DNA of 64,000 nt from Sympetrum striolatum (GCA_947579665.1 OX388352.1:73322113-73386112), one strand, 5' to 3'; positions 26,321 to 39,030 are shown, numbered from the stretch's first letter. The notes: generated by a model not told the origin, from the sequence alone. Numbers and translations: made by a program.

Positions 26321-27546
26321 CACAGTGGGCGGAAATCGGAAAAAGCTGGCCAAAACCCTAAATTTTGACTATATTTTTGGAAAACAAAAATGGTACAGTC
26401 TGATAGTATAATGTCTAAGGATTAAGAAACTATAGCTATTGAATTTTTGGTATATCCATTAAACCATCAGAAGCCGTTTAAAATGTGAAAAAATCATAAA
26501 AAAATTCAAAGCGGAATTTCCGAAGAAATCGAGTTTTTACTTTTGCTCGTGTGTCTTTAAGGTGTTTATATATAGATTTTCAAGTATATTTTCCAAAAGA
26601 ATAAACCTTTCCTAAGAATTATACGAAAAAATGTAGTTGTTGTTATTAATATTTCATATAATAATTAAACATTTAAAAGTGCACTATTTTTAACAATATT
26701 TTTTATAGAGTGTAAAAATCTTTGTGAGGGCGATGAGACTCGATCGAGAAATTTATGTCACAAGAAAGACCGGAATCTCTTGTATATGTTTCCAAAGAAA
26801 AATCCTGCACCAACTTGCACCTTTTCCTTTGAGGACGGGATATGTAAAAGTTGACACGGCAGCCGCTCGGCCCGATAGTAAGGCGCGGAATTTCCTGATT
26901 CTGTTGCTGCTCGAACTAAATGCAAATAAAGTTACCACCGACGAGGGCATGTGGCCAAATGACTGCAGAGTGGATATTTTCCCCTTATTCTTACTTATTC
27001 TCACATGGATACAGGGAATTTCCCGCACTAAAGCTCCTTTAGAACCAGAAACCCCTTCGACCTAGGGACATAGTTTGGCTGACGGTGGTCGGAGTATTCT
27101 ATCACAGAAGAGAATACATTAGCACTGGATACAGGTAGGATTGGGACCACTAGTTGTAGAAAGAATTACTACCGATAACGCAGCGTTAGAACATGTAGCT
27201 ATATTTTGTTGGTTGTTTCGTGAGTTAGAAGGTTTCACCTCCGATAACGGAAAAACTGGAGGGAAGAGAAGTGACCCGGAAAGAATTGCACGATGCTATT
27301 TTTCAAGGAATGGGGCAGACGATCGTGTCAAAAAAACTATCGGCACTCCAGTTCTTGCATAAAAAAATTAACCTTGAAGGAGATGCAGAAATAAAGGTAT
27401 TTTATTATTTTTAAAGGGACACAGCAGTGTTTAATCAAGGAAATGTTAAGTTAACCAAAGAAGCTAGGAATCTTCTTCTGATTGATGAAATTATAGAGAC
27501 CGACGGAGACAGCGACGACATTGATTCCGATGAAGATTAATTATAC
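26321..27546 (+). pseudogene. Possible decayed DNA-transposon gene, unrecognised
   Basis: At 26321 the sequence CACAGTGGGCGGAAATCG resembles the RSS-like termini of Transib elements. Downstream, 26724-27062 is open for 113 codons. Around 27250-27540, shifted frames give EVTRKELHDAIFQGMG, LSALQFLHKKINLEGDAEIK and an acidic end TDGDSDDIDSDED followed by a stop. These look like remnants of one protein, but I do not recognise it, and no matching right terminus was found. The link between the terminus and the coding remnants is an inference. Confidence 0.25.
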
Positions 27547-29261
27547 TTAAGTATTTATGACTTTGGTTGTACTCCTCTGGAGTAAGGAAAGAGGGCGGGA
27601 GGAAAAGAAAAATACGATAAAAATGGAGTTATATAGGTTTTAGTAAATATTGTATATTATACGTGCAAATACTAATATTGTATATTATGCATGTAAATAT
27701 GAAATGTTACCAAGATATGAAAGCATTACAGAAAAATAATGGAAAAATGGGAGTAATGCTTATTATGACATGTCCAATAATCAGAATGGAATCACGCATG
27801 ACTGGCGCGGGCGGTCGACCTGTGCTGTGCTATTGTTGGGAGCTGGAGGGTGCGTTAATCTATTACCCGACTTCAGAAACCGAACGGACAATAATTATTC
27901 ATTCATTGCAGATACAGAAATATGTTTTATTCCTAATGAAAATTTAAAAAATATTTACATTAATTTCCGTGGAATATTTTCATTACATTCCTATCCTTAA
28001 TATGGAGGATATTTGATCGATAACGCGCATGGATACATCACGAAAAAATTGTTCAAGGTATTGTATCGAAAATACTAACTCATTTATATTACTTGTAGGA
28101 ATAAATTAAGTATCTTACATGCAGACATCAATTATAGTTGAACCCCCTTTTAATATTCAAAGGAGGACATTATAATAAATATATATAATAAGGATAAACA
28201 TCTTTCCATTTTATTTTTATTGAAGTTAATCAGCTTTACACACGAAGAATACTTACATTGCCTATTTAGAAAAAAAAGAATGAGTAAGTGGAGTCATACA
28301 TATAGGATTGATCCCTTTTTCCCTCTTTGTTTTTCTTTGCATTTGGAAAAAGCATTGCTTCGCCCTCAGAATAAGACATTTGGTATCGATTCGGAAATAA
28401 AATCGAATCGTCCGTGAGCGAGGATATCTTTGAGTGAATTCTCTTCATCTTTGTTTGCCAAAGAGAATCGGAACTTGGATTTTCTCGAGCGCTCAACGAA
28501 CAGTTATTTCTTCCGATTTCGAAAAATAAAAGCATCCAAAGGAGATCAAATCCGTTTCCCAGAAAGCTAAAAAGGGGCCAAACCACGAACTTCCACTCAC
28601 CTCCACAATCGAAATTTCTCGCACAAGTGAGAGGTCTGGGTGGGGAACCTTTGCTCATTCTTGTTCAGAACAACGTCGCAAGACATGGAGCTTCCACGCA
28701 ATTAACTCGGCTGCGAGGAAGTCCCGCTGATAGAAGAGCGAATCCTCGGCATGAATGTGCCCGGGGCGTGTAAGCCCGGGGCGGATGAGACACCCTTCGC
28801 ATGGAACGACTTTCACCTAACCGAATCGTGGGTCAAAGTTGCCGAGCAACAAATATTTACCCGTAAACTATAAGAGGAACGTCAAAATCCGCACTTCACC
28901 TGATCGTGGAATTCTCTATCCACAGCAATTTTCTCTCTTATCTTTATTCGAAAAGTCAACCGAGTGATACTAAGGCGATGGTGCGCTTTCTTGGATTATT
29001 ATCAGACCAAAGCCGGGAGAAAACCTAAGAAGGTTAATTTCACGGTGGAATGATGTAGACCAAGATCGGATGTTGGGAACTTGTATCTATCGGTGTTCGA
29101 TGTGGCTTCACTTCCTTTAGGGCAGTGGTTCCCAAACTTATTTGGCTTACCGCCACCTTTCCAGAAAATATATTACTCAGTACCCCCCTGGAATTTAATT
29201 AAAAAAAATTTTAATAGCATTTAAACAGAAAGATATGTGTATTAATGTTTCTACCATTTTT

Positions 29262-30975
29262 CATTTTCCAAGGAGACTCGCTGTCACCCTTATGGTTTTG
29301 TCTTGCCATCAATCCCCTATCTACTCTTTTGAAGGACACTAACATCGGCTATAAACTAATCAGAAATGGAAAGAGAAGACTAAACCATCTGCTGTTCATG
29401 GACGACGTAAAGCTCTATGCAGAAACACCTGAAAAACTAAAATCATTAATAAAAACTGTAGCCCTGTTTAGCAGAGACATCTGCATGTCCTTTGGATTGG
29501 AAAAATGTGCGACTGTCAGCATTAAACGAGGAACTATTAAAAAACACGAAGAGGATTTCCTCGGAATAAAAAATTTAAGACAGGATGAGATCTATAAATA
29601 TCTAGGATCTCTCCAAAACGGTAGAATAGACCACACCCAATTGAAAAAGGAGTTCAAGGAAAAATACATAAGGAGAATTGCAAAATTATGTAATACAAAG
29701 CTATCAGGGAAGAGGATAGTTGAAGGAATCAACAGCTGGGCAGTTCCAATCCTTATTTACTCCTTTGGGGTAGTAAAATGGTCTGAGAGTGACTTAGATG
29801 AAATAGACAGGAAAACAAGAACTCTCCTGACGAAGTTTAGATTCCTTCATCCAAACTCATCTGTCAAGAGATTATATTTACCTCGCAAGGAAGGTGGAAG
29901 AGGCCTGCTGAACATCAAGAATATGTGTAATGTCCAGGTTTCTCAAATGAAAGAGAAACTAAGAACATCTTCTGACGAACTTATGAAGATGGCGGTAGAA
30001 GCTGATGAGGGATACACTCCCCTCAATCTCCAACAGGAAGGAACCAGCAAAGAACTAAATACTCAAGAGGATAAAAAAGTATGGGAAAGTATGGATATAC
30101 ATGGAAAGTTCCCAAGATTACTAGACGAACCTTACATCGACAAAAAGGCCTCATTACAATGGATACACAAAGGATACTTGTATCCTGAAACCGAGGGATT
30201 CCTTTTTGCAATCCAAGACAGAGTAATGAAAACGTTAAATTACCAAAAACATATCCTGAAGCTAAATGTGGAGGATAGATGCCGAAAATGTGGAAAAACA
30301 GGGGAGTCCATCGAACACATAATGGCTGGTTGTCCAAATTTAGCAGACACAGCATACCTAGGAAGGCACAACCAGGTCGCGAAGCTCATACACCAACAAC
30401 TTGGTATGAAATATGAACTCCTTGATGAGGATATTGTTCCCTATTATAAATATCAGCCTGCTCCTGTTTTAGAGAGGAACAAGATCATCCTTTATTGGGA
30501 TAGACCAATTTTAACAGATAAAACGATTAATTACAACAGACCAGATATTTTGCTAATTAATAATGCGAACAAAACCGCAATAATCATTGATATAGCTGTG
30601 CCACTGTCTCATAACATACGAAGAACAGAGATGGAAAAGAGAGACAAATATGAAGAGCTTGCGTGGCAATTAAAGGATATCTGGAAGTTGGTAGAGGTCC
30701 AGGTTGTCCCATTTGTGATATCTGTTGAAGGATTGATGACCTACAATTTTGGTAAAAATTTGGAGAAAATTGGTTTAGAGGAATATACCATCGGTGCAGC
30801 ACAGAAAGCAGTATTACTGCAAACATGTCACATTATGCGCAAGTTCCTCAGCAATTAATAATAAGATCACATGGGTTAGAGTGAATTCTCTCTCCGTGTC
30901 GACTGAGCCTAGTCCTAACCATCTATGGACAGGTGAATATTTTCCAGCGGAAACGCTGAGAAAGTGCAAAAACTC
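29262..30975 (+). pseudogene. 5'-truncated copy of the R4/Dong-type LINE
   Basis: Homology to the full-length copy begins at CATTTTCCAAGG (29262, matching 33285), just upstream of RT motif B, and runs through the stop and 3' UTR into (TAA)n. The reading frame is open to the shared stop at 30858, and its protein matches the full-length copy over more than 500 residues. The apparent ATG at 29245 belongs to hAT sequence. Lacking the N-terminal region, RT motif A and the 5' UTR, it is a dead-on-arrival copy, as expected from incomplete target-primed reverse transcription. Confidence 0.9.
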
Positions 30976-30976
30976 A

Positions 30977-31017
<41 letters not shown>
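30976..31017 (+). repeat. (TAA)n tract between the two R4/Dong copies
   Basis: About 14 uninterrupted TAA units join the 3' end of the truncated copy to the first base of the full-length copy. Dong-type elements of the R4 clade are known to insert in TAA repeats, so this is both the tail of one copy and the target of the other. Confidence 0.95.
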
Positions 31018-31018
<1 letters not shown>

Positions 31019-31163
31019 CCTCCCCATGGTTCACGCCTTGTCGTGGTGGGAGGGCTTGCGAGCCTTAATGATCCTGAGAGCGATGCCGGCCGGAGATTTT
31101 ACTCCTGGCAGGGTCACCCATGCCGGTAAGGTTGAAGGTGAAAGGCCAGACGAAAGGTGAACC
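31018..31163 (+). ncRNA. HDV-like self-cleaving ribozyme at the LINE 5' end
   Basis: The first bases after (TAA)n fold as the HDV double pseudoknot. P1: CCCTCCC (31018-31024) pairs perfectly with GGGAGGG (31048-31054). P2: GGTTCAC (31028-31034) pairs perfectly with GTGAACC (31157-31163). P3: GCC (31035-31037) pairs with GGT (31045-31047) around the loop TTGTCGT. P4: GCCTT (31062-31066) pairs with AAGGC (31142-31146), closing a large insert. J4/2 contains CGAAA, placing the candidate catalytic C at 31151. P1.1 is not clear. Cleavage would fall exactly between the TAA tract and the element's first base. R2-superfamily LINEs are known to release their 5' ends with such ribozymes. Activity is inferred. 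Confidence 0.75.
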
Positions 31164-31292
31164 GAAGAAATCCAGACGCGTCTGATATCATAGTGTGCGG
31201 CGTCCTGGTCAGCGTCTGTTTCCCCATGTTAGGGGCGGCTGAATTGCAGAACCTGACAGTAGGTATAAAATGTACACCCGTCTTGGGCGGAG

Positions 31293-34200
31293 ATGGAAAT
31301 GAGAAATAGGAGCCTCGGAAAAGTGCCGCTGCCTGGGGATCGCCAGGGCATGTCTATGGCCGGTGGTAGACATGACAGAGAGCAAGCCGGTGTCAGGGAG
31401 CTGAGGAGGCGGGCCCCTGTCTCTCAAGAAACTACAGCCCCATCAGAAGAAGATTCCATGGCTAACACTCAACAAGCAACAAGAACTGATGCTGCCTCTA
31501 ATGGCTTGCCCGCCCAAGTAAGGGGGGCTGCTGGTAGAGAAGATCGCACTAAACGTATCAAATGGTCTCGTGAAATGAATATGGACATAATCAAAGCATT
31601 CTACCGGGCCAACAAGTGCGAAGACAAACCATTGCCTGGATATAGACAAATTCTCCATGCAGAATTTAGCAAGATAAGACCTGAGCTACACCAATCTGAA
31701 CAGAACATAGTAGATAGGAGGAACGTAATCCTCAGAAAAGGATACTTGACCGCGGTGGAAATAGAGGAAATAAGAAAGCAAGTATTTGAAGAGCAGAATC
31801 CACATCTAACTGAGGAAGTGGAACTAGAAACTGAAAGCGTTAACGGAGAAACCGAAAATATGGAGTCTATCAGTAATATGGCAACCAGTGTTACTTTCCG
31901 CGAGCATGAGAATGATGAATTGCTTGCTAAAATGCAAAGCTTAATTGAATTTTTTAAAGGGACAAAACCATCAGAAAGACCAAAGTTACCCAAGCTTATT
32001 AATCCAAGTAAAGCTTCGGGAATTATTGATAGAGTGAACAAGATCCTTAGACTTCATTTAATTCAAATCAATGATTTAGAGGAAATCCAACTGGCCTTAT
32101 ACTGTGGTGCTACAATGGTGATTGAATTGAATGGGCAAAAAGCTTACAGACCGAGAATCACAAATCAACTCCACAGAAACAGAGACGAACGCAAGCCCCC
32201 TTGGAGAACTAGGTTGGAAAAGAGTATCAATTATTTTAGAGCGAATGCAGATATAATTGATGCATTCCTTAGTGGCAACACCTCTAGGAAGTTTGTTGGG
32301 AAAGTTTCCAATATCTGTTGTCAAGCAAACATAGATCAGAATGGTAGCAACGCCAGGCAATTACTCCAAGATTTAAAAGATACTTTCCGTCAAAAAGCCA
32401 AGGTCAAAGGAGCAAGATTGAAAAGATATAATGAGCTGACAAAACGTAAAAAACAAAACAGAGATTTTATGAATAATAGGAAAAAGTTTTTTAGACAACT
32501 AGAAATGAATAACACAGATTCCAAGGAATTCAGAGAACCTGATGCGGAAGAAGTTGTTGAGAACTGGAGGAACCTCTGGTCAATACCAAAACACTACAAT
32601 CATGATGCAGAGTGGGTTAAGGATATCCAAAATAAACAACAAAATCTGATTCCAATGCCATCAATAGAATTGAATGAATATGACATATTAAAAGCAGTAA
32701 AAAGAACTAGCAATTGGAAGGCACCAGGTCCTGACCATCTTCAAAATTACTGGTTAAAATATTTCACAGCCGCTCATAAACCACTTGCTCTAAGTTTTAC
32801 AGACATATTGGAGAATCCTGATCAACTACCACAACATCTTACGGAAGGAACAACTTATTTAATATATAAGAAGGGAAATCCATCAAATCCTACAAATTAC
32901 AGACCAATAACCTGTCTGTCTGTCATTTACAAGTTATTCACTGCCTTACTATGTGACAAAATTTACCAACACTGCGAGATCAACCATCTGATTTCAGAAG
33001 AGCAAAAAGGGTGTATCAGAAAAGCTTTAGGTTGTAAACACCAATTAACGGTTGATGCGGTGATTTTGAAGCAGGCACAAGTTAAACAAAGAAATTTAGA
33101 GATGGCGTACATTGACTACTCTAAAGCCTTTGATTCGGTTCCCCACTCCTGGTTAATCAAGGTTTTGGAAATTTATAAGATCTGCCCTAAAATTAGAAAT
33201 ACTCTAAGTAGTATCATGTCAATGTGGAAGACCAGACTGATGAGAGGTAATTATTCCATAGGTGAAATTAATATAAGAAGGGGCATTTTCCAAGGGGACT
33301 CGCTGTCACCCTTATGGTTTTGCCTTGCCATCAATCCCCTATCTACTCTTTTGAAGGACACTAACATCGGCTATAAACTAATCAGAAATGGAAAGAGAAG
33401 ACTAAACCATCTGCTGTTCATGGACGACGTAAAGCTCTATGCAGAAACACCTGAAAAACTAAAATCATTAATAAAAACTGTAGCCCTGTTTAGCAGAGAC
33501 ATCTGCATGTCCTTTGGATTGGAAAAATGTGCGACTGTCAGCATTAAACGAGGAACTATTAAAAAACACGAAGAGGATTTCCTCGGAATAAAAAATTTAA
33601 GACAGGATGAGATCTATAAATATCTAGGATCTCTCCAAAACGGTAGAATAGACCACACCCAATTGAAAAAGGAGTTCAAGGAAAAATACATAAGGAGAAT
33701 TGCAAAATTATGTAATACAAAGCTATCAGGGAAGAGGATAGTTGAAGGAATCAACAGCTGGGCAGTTCCAATCCTTATTTACTCCTTTGGGGTAGTAAAA
33801 TGGTCTGAGAGTGACTTAGATGAAATAGACAGGAAAACAAGAACTCTCCTGACGAAGTTTAGATTCCTTCATCCAAACTCATCTGTCAAGAGATTATATT
33901 TACCTCGCAAGGAAGGTGGAAGAGGCCTGCTGAACATCAAGAATATGTGTAATGTCCAGGTTTCTCAAATGAAAGAGAAACTAAGAACATCTTCTGACGA
34001 ACTTATGAAGATGGCGGTAGAAGCTGATGAGGGATACACTCCCCTCAATCTCCAACAGGAAGGAACCAGCAAAGAACTAAATACTCAAGAGGATAAAAAA
34101 GTATGGGAAAGTATGGATATACATGGAAAGTTCCCAAGATTACTAGACGAACCTTACATCGACAAAAAGGCCTCATTACAATGGATACACAAAGGATACT

Positions 34201-34880
34201 TGTATCCTGAAACCGAGGGATTCCTTTTTGCAATCCAAGACAGAGTAATGAAAACGTTAAATTACCAAAAACATATCCTGAAGCTAAATGTGGAGGATAG
34301 ATGCCGAAAATGTGGAAAAACAGGGGAGTCCATCGAACACATAATGGCTGGTTGTCCAAATTTAGCAGACACAGCATACCTAGGAAGGCACAACCAGGTC
34401 GCGAAGCTCATACACCAACAACTTGGTATGAAATATGAACTCCTTGATGAGGATATTGTTCCCTATTATAAATATCAGCCTGCTCCTGTTTTAGAGAGGA
34501 ACAAGATCATCCTTTATTGGGATAGACCAATTTTAACAGATAAAACGATTAATTACAACAGACCAGATATTTTGCTAATTAATAATGCGAACAAAACCGC
34601 AATAATCATTGATATAGCTGTGCCACTGTCTCATAACATACGAAGAACAGAGATGGAAAAGAGAGACAAATATGAAGAGCTTGCGTGGCAATTAAAGGAT
34701 ATCTGGAAGTTGGTAGAGGTCCAGGTTGTCCCATTTGTGATATCTGTTGAAGGATTGATGACCTACAATTTTGGTAAAAATTTGGAGAAAATTGGTTTAG
34801 AGGAATATACCATCGGTGCAGCACAGAAAGCAGTATTACTGCAAACATGTCACATTATGCGCAAGTTCCTCAGCAATTAA
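31293..34880 (+). CDS. R4/Dong-type LINE polyprotein (Myb-like, RT, CCHC, restriction-like endonuclease)
   Basis: The 1195-residue protein would bind its own RNA, nick the target DNA and reverse-transcribe at the nick. After a basic, low-complexity N terminus, residues about 88-165 (KRIKWSREMN...) resemble the Myb-like domain of R2/R4 proteins. RT motifs are YIDYSKAFDSV (about 605, motif A), GDSLSPLWFCLAINPLS (about 670, motif B) and FMDD (about 708, motif C; catalytic DD present). A CCHC knuckle, CRKCGKTGESIEHIMAGC, lies near 1003. The endonuclease near 1089 has RPDILL then IIIDIAV, the PD-D pattern, followed by KRDKYEEL. No internal stop or frameshift is seen. The start is the first in-frame ATG after the ribozyme-bearing 5' UTR; another ATG lies two codons later. 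Host genes are not affected directly. Confidence 0.9.
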   Translation: MEMRNRSLGKVPLPGDRQGMSMAGGRHDREQAGVRELRRRAPVSQETTAPSEEDSMANTQQATRTDAASNGLPAQVRGAAGREDRTKRIKWSREMNMDIIKAFYRANKCEDKPLPGYRQILHAEFSKIRPELHQSEQNIVDRRNVILRKGYLTAVEIEEIRKQVFEEQNPHLTEEVELETESVNGETENMESISNMATSVTFREHENDELLAKMQSLIEFFKGTKPSERPKLPKLINPSKASGIIDRVNKILRLHLIQINDLEEIQLALYCGATMVIELNGQKAYRPRITNQLHRNRDERKPPWRTRLEKSINYFRANADIIDAFLSGNTSRKFVGKVSNICCQANIDQNGSNARQLLQDLKDTFRQKAKVKGARLKRYNELTKRKKQNRDFMNNRKKFFRQLEMNNTDSKEFREPDAEEVVENWRNLWSIPKHYNHDAEWVKDIQNKQQNLIPMPSIELNEYDILKAVKRTSNWKAPGPDHLQNYWLKYFTAAHKPLALSFTDILENPDQLPQHLTEGTTYLIYKKGNPSNPTNYRPITCLSVIYKLFTALLCDKIYQHCEINHLISEEQKGCIRKALGCKHQLTVDAVILKQAQVKQRNLEMAYIDYSKAFDSVPHSWLIKVLEIYKICPKIRNTLSSIMSMWKTRLMRGNYSIGEINIRRGIFQGDSLSPLWFCLAINPLSTLLKDTNIGYKLIRNGKRRLNHLLFMDDVKLYAETPEKLKSLIKTVALFSRDICMSFGLEKCATVSIKRGTIKKHEEDFLGIKNLRQDEIYKYLGSLQNGRIDHTQLKKEFKEKYIRRIAKLCNTKLSGKRIVEGINSWAVPILIYSFGVVKWSESDLDEIDRKTRTLLTKFRFLHPNSSVKRLYLPRKEGGRGLLNIKNMCNVQVSQMKEKLRTSSDELMKMAVEADEGYTPLNLQQEGTSKELNTQEDKKVWESMDIHGKFPRLLDEPYIDKKASLQWIHKGYLYPETEGFLFAIQDRVMKTLNYQKHILKLNVEDRCRKCGKTGESIEHIMAGCPNLADTAYLGRHNQVAKLIHQQLGMKYELLDEDIVPYYKYQPAPVLERNKIILYWDRPILTDKTINYNRPDILLINNANKTAIIIDIAVPLSHNIRRTEMEKRDKYEELAWQLKDIWKLVEVQVVPFVISVEGLMTYNFGKNLEKIGLEEYTIGAAQKAVLLQTCHIMRKFLSN

Positions 34881-34996
34881 TAATAAGATCACATGGGTTA
34901 GAGTGAATTCTCTCTCCGTGTCGACTGAGCCTAGTCCTAACCATCTATGGACAGGTGAATATTTTCCAGCGGAAACGCTGAGAAAGTGCAAAAACT

Positions 34997-36400
<1,404 letters not shown>

Positions 36401-36978
36401 TAGAAACATTGAAGTTTAAAATTATGAAACTGTCTATTGAACTCTGAATAAAAAGGTAATACAAAAAAGTTAAAACACTCGGAATCATCTTAATAAGATG
36501 GATTGCTTGACTATAGTCAATCGCGGTGATGCAATCGGTTTCTTTTTTGTTAATAAATTGGCTACGGCTCTAAATTCAAGTTCCACTAAATATGATGAAG
36601 GAAATGCAATTAAGAACTTCGCACGAACCGTGAATTACCAATTTTGTAACACGTTGTATATCAAGTTCTATCATTCAGAATTTAATTAATTTTTTGTCTG
36701 ACTTACTCTATTATTCTACTCAACGATAATGTCTAAAGATGATTTATTTATACATTTCAACGATTATAATTAAATATTTGTTTTGCATAAAGAAAATGTA
36801 AGCGTTAGGAGCGGAACACATAAATCAATTTTTCTGAATCTTCTTTCTTTTATACTTTTACCTCCCCCTTAGAGTTGTTTATCACCCCCCAAATGCACTT
36901 GCGGCCATCACCACCCCTCTGGGTCGCTGCAGCGCCCACCAGGGGGCGGTAGCGCCTACTTTGGAAATCACTGCTTTA

Positions 36979-37989
36979 GGGGAAGGTCCTACGGTACCGG
37001 ACAGCATTCGGATAGTCATGTGGACAGCGCGTTCGCCTTCGGTGAAAGCGGTCCCGGGTTCGCTCCCCGGTGGGAGCCAATATGCAAAAGTACTTTTTCT
37101 TCTTAAGTAAGATACAGAAAAATTGAAAAGTTGAATTTGAAGCCAAAATGGTAATTCAATAACGCCCGAAAATTAAGAGGGCAAACAGTTGTGCTGTGTA
37201 TGGGACAGGCGGTGTTTTGGCCAATCAACGTTAGGGACAGTGTCTACTAAGGCATTGGCACGAATAAATTGATTCCAAAGACCAGTCCTAGCCATATTGA
37301 ATTTGTATTGCAACGCGTTCTCTTATAACGAGTATTTAAGTGGTTTTGCACCAAATTTTCGTGCACGGATATAACTTTAGATCACCACACTTTCATATTA
37401 ATTTTTTGGTTGGGTTTACTCTTTCCACGAACATGCCCTTCTCATACTGGACGATATTGTAAGCCATAAGGAGCAGGAAGTAATGACTTTTGCAAAAGAT
37501 CAACACTTTCATATGCTGAGCCTTCCACTGCGCACTTCTTACAGTGTTACCAAGTGTACCAAATAAAGAAACATTTGTGATGACATATTGTTTTCATAAC
37601 CCATTTAAATTTCTCTAAGAGGCAAAAATTTTAAAAGTTTAAAAAAGTTGAAATAATTTTTTTAAGAATAATCATACTTATAACAATGGTTTATAGCATG
37701 TATTATTGCATTTTGCATGGTAGAAGGTTGGATTACAAGCGGGACTGGATTATCCCGTAACCTATACAAGGTGTCCCATACAACCCTACAACTTTTCAAA
37801 TGAGCAAAATGTAAGGGTTTTTTTCAAATGAAAAAAATATCGAATCGAACCAGTTTGACATAATTCCTTCAAAGTGTATTTTTATAACACTTTGAAATTA
37901 GTTTTAGCAGAAATTTAAATTTGATTTAACCCTTGACAATTTGCAATTTGCAAAAAGGCTTAGCTCTTCCATACTAGAGGACCTTCCCC
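36979..37989. mobile_element. pogo-like MITE with GGGGAAGGTCCT inverted ends
   Basis: GGGGAAGGTCCT at 36979 is exactly inverted at 37978-37989, and TA flanks both ends (36977-36978, 37990-37991). The body has no coding capacity and contains a SINE head. The hAT element is inserted three bases inside its left terminus, so the first copy of TAGGG sits at 29118-29122. Confidence 0.75.
37013..37095 (+). mobile_element. tRNA-derived SINE fragment
   Basis: The tRNA-like head, from GTCATGTGG through GGTGAAAGCGGTCCCGGGTT to GGGAGCCAA, is almost identical to the SINE at 25639-25746. The B box is GGTTCGCTCC, with two changes from consensus. It is inside the pogo-like MITE. The tail and target duplication are not clear. 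Confidence 0.7.
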
Positions 37990-38189
37990 TAAGATCGATG
38001 TACATTTTTATTAGTTTATATCACAGTTTCATTTATAGATGAATGGGATAATTTTCATTTGCCTTCGATTCAGAATAAAGAAAACGTATAGTTCATTTAC
38101 TCTCGTAGCAGTCTTGTTTGTAGCTGTGATAATGTAAAAGCTAGTCGAATTTTGTAGATAATATGATGGTATGAGTGATGTAGGTCAAT

Positions 38190-39030
38190 AGCAATGAGTT
38201 CTCATTGAATGTTATAACGCAACCGTATTCGTAGAAGAGGATTTTAATCTACCTGGTATAAATTGGACAAACACTTCCGTCAGTAGCAATAGTCGAGGTA
38301 GAATTAAATCGCAGAAAATTGATCGATTTATTATCAGTCTTCGCACTCGAAGAGGTAAATACAGAAGCGACTCGAGTAATTACTCTCGGGGAAGGTAATA
38401 TTCTAGATATCCTTGCTACTAGCTATCCTCACCTAGCGAACAGTATTGTTGTAGATGAAGGTATATCCGATCATAAAATAATATAAAGATGCTCTCTGAG
38501 TTTTGAAGCCCCCTTGTATCTTATATCTTCTGAAAAAAGCAAACTTCCCCGCATTTAAGGAGTTGGTTAAAACAAAAAGTGGAGCTATTATCTGTTTCGT
38601 TTGCAATAACTCAACAGATGACAGTTGGTCTGAAATTTTCCGCATCCTTCGAGAAGATATCTCTAAATTTGTTCAGAGGAAAAATGTTCGAGATCGTCAA
38701 GAGCTGCGATGGGTAAAATCAAAACTACGTTCCCTCCAAAGGAAACAAAGAGCCTTACATTCCCGTATGAAGTCTTTCCCACGCAATAGCGGAGAATAGG
38801 AAGAGCATCGGCGTAATTATTTAGATATCAGGAAAACAGCCAAGATTGAAGCACGTAATGAATTTGATGCTTACAGGTCAGTCACGTTACGCGAATCGTT
38901 AGAAAACAATCCTAAGGAGTTTTGGTCATATGTTCGCGAGACTAGAGGCAAGCAATCAATCGTTTTGCACCTCGTTGATAAAAATGGTAGCATAGTTACA
39001 GCTTTACGCGAGAAAGCAATCTAATCTGAG
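38190..39030 (+). pseudogene. Decayed LINE: endonuclease end and linker to reverse transcriptase
   Basis: Near 38240 the translation reads DFNLPGINWTN, the GDFN motif of the APE-type endonuclease of Jockey/CR1/I-like LINEs. At 38575-38800 an open stretch gives DSWSEIFRILREDISKFVQRKNVRDRQELRW. Near 38905 NNPKEFWSYVRETRGK is the conserved linker before the RT fingers. Stops and frameshifts separate the parts, and the RT itself is not found next to it. Confidence 0.7.

Larger units (their letters stand above)
31018..34996 (+). mobile_element. Full-length R4/Dong-type LINE (R2 superfamily)
   Basis: The unit comprises a 5' UTR with ribozyme (31018-31292), one ORF (31293-34880), a short 3' UTR (34881-34996) and a (TAA)n tail. 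A single ORF with a C-terminal restriction-like endonuclease and insertion in TAA repeats together identify the R4/Dong group. Near identity to the adjacent truncated copy and the intact frame point to recent transposition. Confidence 0.88.

Noticed and set aside
28266..28658. 130-codon minus-strand ORF
   Set aside because: Nothing recognisable; no splice context or homologous motif to support a gene.
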